DNA from: Erodium maritimum
Taxonomy: Eukaryota; Streptophyta; Magnoliopsida; Geraniales; Geraniaceae
Length of the DNA stretch: 64,000 nucleotides
NCBI GenBank assembly: GCA_963921825.1
Contig: OY997588.1
Location: forward strand, 125,829,203-125,893,202
Reading direction: 5' to 3'
Part shown: positions 49,742-59,487 of the stretch, piece after piece
Numbering within the stretch: position 1 is the first letter of the stretch
Layout: each line of letters begins with the position of its first letter
Program-made: the position numbers and the translations under genes
Notes under the pieces: model-generated
The model's database searches: none
What the model was told of the DNA's origin: nothing
What the model saw: the letters and a program-made list of their open reading frames with translations, nothing else

Positions 49742-50937
49742 TACAAATAGTGTCTTATCAAGGTTTCTAGAGAGAGAGTGTCTCACTTCTCTCTAGAAAC
49801 AAACCCTAACCCTCGCTCAAGTAGCCGCTCCCTTCGATCCTCTCTATGCCGCTGGCGATCTCCTCCCTCTTGGAGGTTGCTAGCGGCGGCTCCCTCTACC
49901 CTCTTCTTCCCCCTTTCGTTCCCTCCTCACCTTCTCCTTTTGTTCTTCTTCGGCGGTTCAGCGTGAAGACGAGGCGGAGCAGATCTGGCCGTGGCTCGAT
50001 CTTCCTCGGCCTCCTGGTCGTGGATAGTCGCAGATCTGGGCTCTTCTTCCCTTCGTGATGGTGGTCCTTCAGTGTAGCTGCGACTCAAGCTTCCCCCCTT
50101 CAGATACGGGCGATTTCTACCGGCGTCGGGCGTGGGACGCGCTTCCTAGACCAGGATCGTTGTGGTGCCGTTGGTGGTCGTTGCTGGAGGGAGTGGCTTT
50201 CGTCAAGGTATCGCCGCTCGTGTTTCTGCCTCTCGGGTCAGATCTACGGCTCCAGGGGGTCTTTCTCTTGGATCTTTTGCTGGACAAGGTTTGAGGTAAG
50301 ATTCTCATCTCTTCCTGCCTCAGTTTGGTTTACTTTTCCCTTCCCTAGCCTTTTACTTGTACGAATGGCTTTCTAGGAGTTCCCGGACTCATTTTTGGTT
50401 TGGGCCAGCCGGTTTGGTGTTGGCCGCCGGTTGGATCTCGGGGCTAATCAGTCCTTCAAAGCCTTTTGATCAAGTTCATAGGTTTAGTGGATTTTGGTTC
50501 TTTACCGGAAAGTCTCTGTCGCTATCGGTGCTGGCCGTCGACATTCTAATTTCACCGGCTCCATGTTCTGGGCTTGGTGATTTTTGGAGCTGGTATTAGT
50601 TGTAATACCTTCCGGGGTTAGGATTGAGGTGCCCTGGGATTTGGATGCTATCAATTTTTTGTGCTTCATCTCTGGGATTTCGGTTCTAAGACCTTTCTAT
50701 TGGTTCTTCAAGTTTGGGTTTCAGGCTTTTAGGCCTTCATTTGTAGGAGCTCTGTGTAGCTTTTCTCTGGTTTGTTGTAATACCCCTTGTTGGGTTTTCA
50801 TTTGTGGTATTGCCTCATGTTGTTGAGGTTTTTATCGAGAATCCGGTTAGAGAGAATTACTCTGTGTTTGTACTTCACCCCTGCTCTTTAATTCAAAGGG
50901 CAGGTTTTATATAATGCTTTGCTGATCAAAAAAATAA
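49742..50937 (+). mobile_element. Non-LTR element A, 12-bp TSD, 5' hairpin
   Basis: TTCATAAAAGTA flanks both ends (49730-49741 and 50938-50949). A 38-base hairpin opens the element (49763-49800), followed by ACCCTAACCC. The 3' end is ATAATGCTTTGCTGATC plus seven A. The 5' half is a pyrimidine-rich leader with 60- to 80-codon frames that match nothing. No reverse transcriptase is present, so it depends on a partner LINE. Element B (55290-56718) and the stub at 62903 share its ends. Confidence 0.85.
49763..49800 (+). ncRNA. 5' RNA hairpin of element A
   Basis: The 5' arm GTTTCTAGAGAGAGAGTG and the 3' arm CACTTCTCTCTAGAAAC pair throughout with a single bulged base and a TCT loop. Element B has the same hairpin with paired changes (see 56655-56694). 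Confidence 0.65.
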
Positions 50938-51676
50938 TTCATAAAAGTAGAATGACTACTACAATGTGAACGAGAGAAATGTGAACTAGAAAGCAAATTA
51001 AAAAAAAATTATATAAATTTTGTTTTTAAATACATATATATATAAAAGAATTTATAAAAGAAAGAATTTTTTTTTAAAATGTATCAAAGTGTATAAAAAA
51101 GAATTTATATAAAAAGAATTAATAAAAAATAAAAAATTAAATTTAATAAAAAAAGAATTTATATAAAAAAGTTTGTATAAAAAAGTTTAAAATAGAATGA
51201 ATAAAAGAAAGAATTAAAAAATATATATTAATAAAAAGAGCTCTTAACGCCGGTGTTGAGAAAATGTGGTAAGCTCCCAACTGGCCCTGCCCGCCAGTAT
51301 TATTTTATTACTTCTCTTTCTTACTTTTTGTACTCTCTCCTTTTTTTGTACTCCCCGCCAGCTCCCAGCTCCTGCTTTTGGATGCTCTAAGTCGAATGTC
51401 GAGTCAAGATGTTTGGTTCTGGTGGTTCGACAAGAAATGCATGAACTGTATACGGTCAAAAGGGCATACCACTGGATTTAAGAACGGAGTGGGAGGTGGA
51501 CAACTAGTGGGGCAGATCCAATGTTTTTTTTTTGGAAAATTACAAATTCCGCCCAAAGTTAATTTTTGGAGATTGATTTTCCGTGTTTCACATTAACGTA
51601 ATTAGGGGTATAAATACAAGTGTTAATGATAATCTAATCTCTAATTACAAAATACAAATCAAGTATATCTTTATCT

Positions 51677-52065
51677 CAGTCTGAATGGGAGGAGGCAAGA
51701 CGTTCAGACTGGTCCTGAAATCGGAGAAGAGAACATGCGGGAGCCACTTCGTAAAGATGTTGGAAATCTGGTATCTGGAGGGAACGTGGAGAACCCGAAC
51801 ATGGCCTTTAGGAACCTTTTCTCGGACAAAATGGATATGAAGCTCAATATGCTTCGTGCGCTGATGCTGAACAGGATTACCAGATAGGTAAATGGCACTT
51901 ACATTGTCACAATACATCAAGGTGGCTTGAGACAAAGGACAATGGAGTTCCAAGAGCAAGTTCCGAAGCCAGCAGGATTCAGAGACGACATTGGCAACGC
52001 TTCGATATTCAGCCTCCGTGCTCGATCGAGAGATAGTGGGTTGCCGCTTGGAGGACCTAGAAATG
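51677..52065 (-). pseudogene. copia RNase H remnant fused after integrase
   Basis: From the junction the frame reads RQPTISRSSTEAEYRSV, LMYCDNVSAIYLSGNPVQH, RTKHIELHIHFVREKV and SNIFTKWLP, the C-terminal half of copia RNase H. Everything upstream of it (reverse transcriptase and the RNase H start) is missing. The frame runs on into the LTR remnant. Confidence 0.85.
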
Positions 52066-53179
52066 AGTAATCTGTAGGTGAAACAGGAGAGGAAGAATAT
52101 GGAAATATCGTTTCATCAAAAATAACATGTCTACAGAGAATGACCTTTTGTTGCTGAATGTCGTAACATTTGTATCCTCGATGTTGTGAAGGAAATCCAA
52201 GAAAGACACATGCCGATGATCGAGATTGCAATTTAGTCCGAGAAGTAGACGAGACAAGAGGGTAGCAAAGGCAACCAAATGGACGAAGATGAGAATAAAT
52301 AGGAGTACAAAGAAAAAGACATTGCGTGAGAGATGAAAAATTAAGAGTTTTGCATGGAAGAATATTATGCAGATAAGTTGCCATATGAAGTGCATGATTC
52401 CAAAATGAAGGAGGAAGATGAGCATGTATAAGTAGAGTACGAACTATATTATTTACAGTTCTGATTTTACGTTCTGCACACCCATTCTGAGATGATGTAT
52501 GGGGACAAGAGAAACGAAAAATCATTCCTGTAGATATACAGAACTGACGAAAAGAAGAGTTGTCAAATTCTCTACCATTATCACATTGAAAACTTTTGAT
52601 AGGACGACCAAACTGAGTGCGAACATAATTAGCAAACATCGTAAATACTGAAAACACTTGAGATTTAGAACCTAAAGGAAATGTCCATAAAAAATTCGTA
52701 TAATCATCAAGCAATAACAAATAATAACGATGCCCAACAGAACTTAAGACAAGAGTAGTCCATAAATCAGCATGAATAATGTCAAAAGCAGAATAAGTAG
52801 TGTTCAACGAAGTAGCAAAAGGCAACTTAACATGGTTGCCAAACACACAAGACTGCCAAATATGAGGTTTAATGTTTGAGGAACAAGAAATTAAATGCTG
52901 ATTTCTAAGAGAATGAAGAACAAGATCACCAGGATGACCCAACCAAGAATGCCAAAGTTGTGGAGACAACGCAGCTAGAGCCAAAGGAGAATCTGAAGAC
53001 ATGGATGATGTAACTGGATAGAGGTCACTGGAACTGTTGTATCTCAACACCGGTGTGCCCGTCCGAAAATCCTTCACAGAAAAACCAAACGGGTCAAACT
53101 CAACTGTAGCATTATTATCAGTGACAAAACGTCGTACTAACACTAGGTTTTTTAACAACTTTTGGGGTATGTAAGACAT
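52065..53179 (-). pseudogene. copia integrase remnant (GAG-pre-integrase and rve core)
   Basis: The frame gives LWHSWLGHPGDLVLHSL (pre-integrase, with the HH part of the zinc site), a reduced CVFGNHVKLPF, then the core IIHADLW, FQCDNGREFDNSSF and SSQNGCAERKIRTVNNIVR, supplying the D, D and E residues. It also includes the C-terminal CVFLGFPSQHRGYKCYD. It ends near 52065 at the deletion junction. Confidence 0.88.
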
Positions 53180-53534
53180 TATTCAATCGTAAAGTAGGGT
53201 GAGATGGGGTTAAGGAAGCATGACCAGAACCGGTAACAGGAATAATAGTACCATCACCAACAATGACCCGACGAGCAATGGTAGAATTAAAATAAGGTGT
53301 TAGACTATCGGATGTGGAAGTCATATGAGAAGAAGCACCTGAGTCCATATACCAGTTGAGATCCGGCTGCTGTAGGGACATCGTATGCATAGCTTGGTCT
53401 ATATCCGTAGGGACGGTGGAGACAGAATGTGCCTGATGATGAGCCCGAAGATGCTGACCCAAGACTCCCGGCTGATGTGTATTGCCCGAATTGGGCCTAG
53501 ACTGTGGACGGGGAACCAGCCCACTCCATGGCAT
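53118..53534 (-). pseudogene. copia protease remnant
   Basis: DLNWYMDSGASSHMT carries the aspartic protease DSG(A) site. Downstream VIVGDGTIIPVTGSG and LNNVLHTPKVVK follow as in intact copies, then a frameshift near 53160 shifts to the integrase frame. A stop separates it from gag at about 53672. Confidence 0.85.
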
Positions 53535-53672
53535 GGACGGGTATGGGCAAGGAGGCCCAACCCAGGATTGGCCAGTGCAATATGATGGTGGTTGCCAAGG
53601 AGACCAAGAGGAGTTGGATGGAGGACCGTGGTGCTGTTGGCCGGTACGAGATTGAGAAGAAGACCGACCACC

Positions 53673-54554
53673 TCATAAATTAGCCCGACCAAGCCCGTGG
53701 CGATTACCGGAGCCACGATTAGTGGAGCCACGATGAGCAGTATCAGCAGCTGCTTTAGACCCAGAGTTCGAGTCATCCGAACCAGAAGAGGTAACAAGGG
53801 CCGAGGACGAGGATAAGGCACCTTGGGCAGCTTGCTTCTGTTTTCTCGTCTCCTCCATGATTAACCTCAACCTAGCATCATAAAAAGAGGGCAAGGGTTT
53901 GCATTGTTGAAGCAATGTGGCAATTCCACCATAAGCATCAGATAAGCCAGTGACCAGTTGCAATACTAGTCGATTATTAGAAACCGGTGCACCCACATTC
54001 GAAAGCTGATCAGACAGAGATTTAAGTTGCTGACAATATGCAGATACATTCGGAAAATCATCTAACTTTGTAGTAGAAATTTTTTGTTCAAGATATACTG
54101 CACGGGAGTGCTTATTGTCTTGAAAAATATTACGCAATGATACCCAAGCATATGCAGCAGTAGAATCGGGTGCAATGATAGTTTGAAGCAAGTCAGATGA
54201 TATAGTACCATAAATCCACTGTAGAACTGCAACGTCAAGACGTTGCCAAAGAGCAGCACTTACAGGTGGTTGGGTCTGATCCGAGCGGGTAGACACAACA
54301 ACGATGCCGCCGGGACCAAACTGGACGGAGTCGTCCTTGCCGGTGGGAGGAGAAACAACAGCTTTGTCCTTGCCGGAGTGATCAGAAGCAGCGGGAGCAG
54401 TGGGAGGATCTGCTGCTGTGTCTTTGGCTAATGCAGAATCAGCACCTGCGTCCTCGTCCAGGTGAAGAACAGCGTCTGGCGTGACTTCAAAAGAGCCGGA
54501 CCGAGCAGGAGCAGCGATGGAGACGCCGCCGGCCGGTGAGAGCGAGACGTCGGG
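53673..54554 (-). pseudogene. copia gag remnant
   Basis: The gag-type core (UBN2 family) is readable: LDVAVLQWIYGTISSDLL, a YAWVSLRNIF block, EQKISTTKL, YCQQLKSLSDQL and ETRKQKQAAQ. No ATG survives at the front because the LTR fusion replaced it. The glycine- and asparagine-rich tail stops at 53673, and the CCHC knuckle often found there is not visible. Confidence 0.8.
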
Positions 54555-55289
54555 AATACAAATCAAGTATATCTTTACCTAACATTAATAACTTTATATG
54601 TCGACTTATCATAGGGATTGTGCCAACTCTACCCAACCCGCGAGCTATATTTGTAGATGTTGCATCATTCTACTCTGTGTGGGGGAAATATGAAACTGAA
54701 AATCATGTCTTGAATTTTTGTACTTCAGTCACACAATGTTGTTGGCTACTACTGAGTTTTAATGATTTTCAACATTCGCGAGAGTACCTCAAGGATTGGC
54801 TATGACATGTTTAGCAGCATCTGAGTTGGGAGGATTGCCAACTTATATTTATGGCTTGCTGGGAGTTATGGCTGTTAGGAATGTTCGTATCTGGCAGGAG
54901 GAAATCACATCAACATATGTCATTACTCACATAGCTACACAAGGGCTTTCAGACTAGATTGTGACTCAACCGGAAAAGAAAGGAGAACATATATCAAGCT
55001 TCATGCAAAGTCCATTATCAAATTAACGTTGATGGCGTTATTTGTAATGAGCATCGTGTAGGAGGGGTGGTTATTTTGTGGATGGACAATACAGGGCACC
55101 CTGTTGATGTATGATGTCTCATCTTCTGTGGTATATTGACCTAGAAATAGTGGAGGCTATTAGAATTTGGGAAGCGTTGAGTTGGGTCCTGAACAAGAGA
55201 TTGGAACATATTTTAATAGAATCAGATTGTCAATATGTGGTTCTAACAATTAATTAGACGACATATGCATATTGTCTTTGGGCATGGTT

Positions 55290-56718
55290 TTTTTTTTATC
55301 AGCAAAGACATATATTAAAACCTGCTCTACAAAGAGTAGAACATGGGTGGAATACAATGAAGAGCGCTCCATTGATCGGAACCTCATGAACATCCTCAAC
55401 AAACTGAGGGAACACTATCACACCAAGACCCACACAGGGGCACAATTGAAATGAAATTGAAATGAAGGAAGAACAACCACCAAACCACCAGAAAAACAAA
55501 CACCACCAACAAAGCCTAAACCAGAAACGGGTAAGCAAACCCAGAAAAACAAAACGAACACCCCAAAAAGAAGAGTCAAAAGAGAAAAACAGAAGCAAAG
55601 CCCAAAGAAAGAAAGCAAACTGCCGGCCAAGCCAAACCCAGAGAAATCTAATCCCTAAACTTGTTAGATAAGAACTCCCAAGCAAATTGACCACAGTAAC
55701 CCTAAGAGATGACTTCTGAAGAGGGAAAAACAACACCCATGGACTCGCCGGCGGTCAACGCCTTGAACCGGCGAGCTCGATCTAAACTAGATCGAGAAGA
55801 AGCAAAGTCAATACTCAAAGGGAAACTACAGCCAACAAGGGGAAAAAGACCTAAACAAGTAAAGGGAAAAGAAAACCTTGGATAGAACCCTACGACCTGT
55901 TACAGCCCCTCGATCTGAACTCATGGCCGATCCTCCACATGCATCCGGCCTACACCGGGAATGCCACCGAGGGAGGATCCGATATTTCTACCGGACCAGA
56001 GACGAAACCTTGAAGCAGCAAAGATCAAAGAGCCACCAAGCTGGGAGAGGCAACAAACCTTACTGAACCGCACCGGCGAGACCGCGCTGAGGCCAACACC
56101 ACCAGCCACCAAGACGACGAGATCCAACCAGCTCCCCACGATCAAGACCGAAGCCGCGAAGCGCGTCCCACAGCGATAGAGGGAAGGAGCACCGAGAATC
56201 ACCGGAGGGTTGAGGGGGCACGGGCCCGAGCTTCCTAACAAGTCTCCAGCCACAGCCGAGGGAGTCACGCGCCGTCACCACCACGCATCGAACGGATTCC
56301 GACCCAGATCCGCATTGATCCCGTCAGGGAAAGAAGTCCCACGACCGGATCTGGGGGAAGAACCACAAACGAGAGCGAAGGTGAAAGTTCTGAAGGTGGA
56401 GGAGCTCGGAAGCCTTAGATCTGACCCTAACAAGGCCAAATCGAGGGAGGAGGAGGCGACTCGACGCCGGATCTGGGAAGGCACAACTAACGAGAACGGC
56501 GAAGCTTCGCCGATCTTCACCGGAGCAGAGGGACAAGGAAGAAAAGGGAAAGGGAGGGTAGCGAGGTCATCGCCAGCGACCTCCAGAGGAAAGGAAGTCG
56601 CCGGCGAGGCAGAGGAAGCTGACGGCGGGAGAGTTTTGGGCGAGAGGCTTTAGGGTTTTCTAGAGAGAAGCGAGACGCTCTCTCTCTAGAAAACGTTTGA
56701 TGTTGTTACCGTCGTTCT
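55290..56718 (-). mobile_element. Non-LTR element B, imperfect 16-bp TSD, 5' hairpin
   Basis: GTCTTTGGGCATGGTT (55274-55289) and GTCTTTAGGCCTGGTT (56719-56734) flank it with two mismatches. On the minus strand it opens with the hairpin at 56694-56655 and ACCCTAAAGCC. It ends AGAGCAGGTTTTAATATATGTCTTTGCTGAT plus A. The same 3' words end element A. The frames inside (up to 147 codons, plus) are composition artefacts of the GC-rich leader. It splits the RNase H end of the host LINE relic. Confidence 0.82.
56655..56694 (-). ncRNA. 5' RNA hairpin of element B
   Basis: The 5' arm GTTTTCTAGAGAGAGAGCG and the 3' arm CGCTTCTCTCTAGAAAAC pair with one bulge and a TCT loop. Compared with element A, one U-A pair has become C-G and one extra A-U pair is added, both on the two arms at once. 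Confidence 0.65.
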
Positions 56719-56925
56719 GTCTTTAGGCCTGGTTATCAAAGATAACAGGAGACTCCGTTAGAATTGCAAAGATATCTCTCCCCCTTTCATTCGGAAATCA
56801 ACAAACAAAGCAGTATATTGGATAGGTCGTGCAACTCGCTAATTCACTAGTATTAATATTGATACTCATGGTATGCCAGATGGCCTACTCAACTTATGTG
56901 CATTTGACTCCATTGCTTAATAAGA

Positions 56926-57643
56926 TAATTTCAAAGAAAAATGATAAGAATAACCTTTGTTAATCCAAAATAAATGATTTCAAATAACATGCAAGAAGCG
57001 TTGTGTGAAATAGTTATAGAAAATAATTCTTAACATTTAAACAAATGATTATATAAATGGAAAATAATAGTTTAAATATGAACATACAAATAATGGGGTG
57101 TGTATGGACTGGGTGGGTCGGTTCCTATCCAAATTTTATGGTTGGTTCCTTATTTGTTGATTCTTAAATTTAAGAATCAGGACCGGTCTATTTGAATACA
57201 GATTTGAAATTATCTGGACAAGACAGTTAACGAGCAATTTTAGTTTAAACCAGCCTGACATTTTGAATTTGTGAACTTCTAAAAACACTATAAATTAACA
57301 CAATTAAAAACTAATATATATTGGTGAAACCCCATTAAGAAGTGATCAACAAGATTAACTTTACAATTGATCGAGTTAGTTGTTTTCTAATTGTAAAAAT
57401 CACTAAAGTCTATTGAATCAGTGTTTACAAAGACCATCAAAATTACAAAGTTTGAGCTTGAACCTTATATCAAGAGGAACAAAATAGTATGATTCCCTAA
57501 TTTACATGTTATTCTAATTATTCACTCTTTAACTTCACATGAATAGAGATTTACTGAGTGAGCTTATTCTAAAAGGGTCTCAAATGACGTGAGCAATTGT
57601 CCATGGTTCATTCATGTTATATATTGGATCATAATTTTTTAAT
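56926..57643. other. AT-rich intergenic DNA
   Basis: I see no coding frame, repeat terminus or RNA signal. Confidence 0.4.
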
Positions 57644-57651
57644 CCGTGACC

Positions 57652-58222
57652 TAGGGGTGGGCATAAAAACCGAAACCGCTAAAACCAACCACCACCAACC
57701 GAAAACTGTACTGGAAAACCCGAAACCAGAAAGTTAACGGTTGGTTGCGGGTTCTTGACGATCAAACCAAAAAGTTAATAGTTGGTTGTCGGTTCTTGAA
57801 ACGTCAAACCATCGGTTAACCAACCAAACCAGTATTGTTCATCATATACATGTGGCTTCATAATAACCACTGGTCTGATATAGATGAATGACACATGAGG
57901 ACTCTTTTGTGTCATACGGATTGCTAATTTAGAACACGATTACTTATATATAATTTTTCTTTTGTTTTGGAGAATGTAGTAATATGTTTTGCCTTGAAAT
58001 AGAAATATGTGTATGGTGATTGGTATCTAAATTTGTACTTACATGTAGTAAAGTGGTTGGTTGGTTAAAACCACTAACCAATCAGTCAATAAACTGGTTG
58101 GTTTTATTGTAAAAAGTTGGTTTTTGGATTGTAGCTGATTCCAAGATATGTCAAACCACTAATATCGGGTTGGGTTCGTAAAGGGTTCTATTGGGTGGAT
58201 AATCACCCAATACCCACCCCTA
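57652..58222. mobile_element. hAT-type non-autonomous element, 571 bp, copy 2
   Basis: It begins TAGGGGTGGGCA and ends TACCCACCCCTA, with the perfect 8-bp duplication CCGTGACC (57644-57651 and 58223-58230). It aligns over its full length with 30646-31219, sharing AAAACCAACCACCACCAA, the CATATACATGTGGCTTCATA block and the TATGTCAAACC block. It has no transposase. Confidence 0.92.
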
Positions 58223-58266
58223 CCGTGACCAAATTCGTATACCCATGGTTCATTTACAGTAATATG

Positions 58267-59004
58267 TAGGATTGTGCAAATATCTGGCCGTCACCGAAAA
58301 CCGACCGTCACCGGCCGTCCCCATCATCGGAATCACCCAAACCGGTGTCACCAGCGATGGTTACGGTTAAGAAAATACCAACCCGTTAACATTTTGGGTG
58401 GTTACGATTTTTTATCTTCCAAACCGGTAAAAAACCGACCGACCGACTTTAGGTGTGTATATCAAAATGTTCATGTTTTGTTTTACTAATTTGATGGTTA
58501 TAGTATTACAAGAGGTTTTGATTTGTATTAATAAATGTATTTGATTTTAAAGTTGAAAGTTTATTTGATTGTAATGAACTTGAATTTAGATCATGTACTT
58601 GAATAAACATACATTTTAATCTTTTATTTATTATTTGTGGCATGTATATAACTTGAAGGTTTTTGTTTTTAGAGACCATTAAAAAAATTAAAAATATTTT
58701 CTTGATGTAATAGCGTAATATCAAATTACTAGTAATAATTGATTGTGTTTTTTTTTGTAAATTGGTTTTATTGTTCTAATTGTTTCAGAAATTGATGTTT
58801 TTTTTTTCTTCCTATTTTGGACTTTAATTAAAAGCCCAATGGGCCGGTTAAACACCGTAACCGGTCGGCTCCGTGACAGTCGGTTTTTAGGTTTCCCGTA
58901 AGAACCCGGTGCGGTGACGGTTATGGATTTCAAGTAACCGATCCTTCCGGTTTGGGTTACGGATAATAAAAATGTTGCCGGACTCTGGTCGATGCCCACC
59001 CCTA
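58267..59004. mobile_element. hAT-type non-autonomous element, 738 bp, second family
   Basis: The perfect 8-bp duplication GTAATATG lies at 58259-58266 and 59005-59012. The left end TAGGATTGTGCA and the reversed right end TAGGGGTGGGCA agree at 9 of 12 positions. The interior is rich in ACCGACCGTCACCGG and its reverse (CCGTGACAGTCGG, GGTGACGG). It lies only 44 bases from the previous element. Confidence 0.82.
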
Positions 59005-59320
59005 GTAATATGTTACTTTAAACCTTAAAAAGTTACTAGACTACCCCACTATATAAATGTTTTGCTAAAACAAAAAATGAAATAATACTTAGTAAAATAG
59101 AAATTAGAAAAGTAGTCCAGCTTAAGAAAACCGATTGCATGAGATAAAAGAAATGAGGAGGGTGGTCAAGCCCACACATCAAACCAATCACGATTTACCC
59201 GCTCTACCTTTGAAAACCATCCCCAGAATCCACGGTCCAGATTCCAACTCTGACTCGCCATCAAACTTGCTCGACCTTTAACGCCCACGCCCTTACTCGG
59301 TTACTCCTCTTCGGCCCCCG

Positions 59321-59328
59321 TATAAATA
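59321..59328 (+). promoter_or_regulatory. TATA box of the 14-3-3 gene
   Basis: TATAAATA lies 160 bases upstream of the start codon, giving a 5'UTR of about 135 bases that is rich in CT (TTTCTCTCTCCATC). 59013-59320 is the remaining upstream sequence and holds no other feature I can support. Confidence 0.75.
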
Positions 59329-59487
59329 GCGACTATCTTCTCCGCATCCCACCTCTAATTTCTCTCTCCATCGCATTCGTTGCGCTTATCATTTCTCGCC
59401 CCATCCCTCTCCGTCGTCGTTTCGTCTCCTTTCACTCGCTCTCGTTCTCACTGCTTCTCTTGTTTCGGTTCTCCATCTCTTCCAACA

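Larger units (their letters stand above)
49535..51387. mobile_element. PIF/Harbinger-type MITE, split by a non-LTR element
   Basis: The left end GAGCATCCACAACGC and the reversed right end GAGCATCCAAAAGC are inverted repeats. TAA stands on both sides (49532-49534 and 51388-51390), the expected 3-bp duplication. Without the insert 49742-50937 and its extra TSD copy it would be about 645 bp. The right half includes an AT-rich low-complexity stretch (50995-51235, repeats of AAAAGAATTTATAAA). It has no coding capacity. Confidence 0.75.
51598..54584 (-). mobile_element. Ty1/copia element, internally deleted, truncated LTRs
   Basis: On the minus strand the order is LTR start, gag, protease, integrase, RNase H, LTR. 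The sequence between integrase and RNase H, the whole reverse transcriptase, is gone. The right end (TGTTAGGTAAAG, ending at 54584) keeps only about 30 bases of the 5' LTR before gag. The left end keeps about 80 bases of the 3' LTR, with TATTTATACCCC as a TATA-like site. AAAGATATACTTGATTTG is common to both ends (51651-51676 and 54555-54580). The flanks TTAAC (51593-51597) and TTAAT (54585-54589) suggest a 5-bp duplication. Copia order (integrase before RNase H) is clear. It cannot move on its own. Confidence 0.85.
49380..56925 (+). pseudogene. LINE ORF2 3' relic (zf-RVT and RNase H) split by nested insertions
   Basis: Pieces of one plus-strand reading survive around four insertions. 49420-49530 gives NAWVFDLIDRASRTWRHEFI, the region before zf-RVT. 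51391-51597 gives SSQDVWFWWFDKKC and IPPKVNFWRLIF, the zf-RVT start. 54590-54810 gives LIIGIVPTLPNPRA and KYETENHVLNFC, its second half. 55010-55260 gives INVDGVICNEHRVGGVVILW and ILIESDCQYVV, an RNase H (RVT_3) domain with its acidic residues. 56730-56925 gives the RNase H end (AVYWIGRATR, MPDGLLNLCAFDSIA). Frameshifts and stops are present. The reverse transcriptase part would lie left of 49.3 kb and is not visible. It is dead, but its continuity proves that the inserts are nested. Confidence 0.75.

Noticed and set aside
55921..56653. Frames of 70-147 codons on both strands
   Set aside because: They lie in the GC-rich leader of non-LTR element B and have no conserved motif; the element boundaries explain them.
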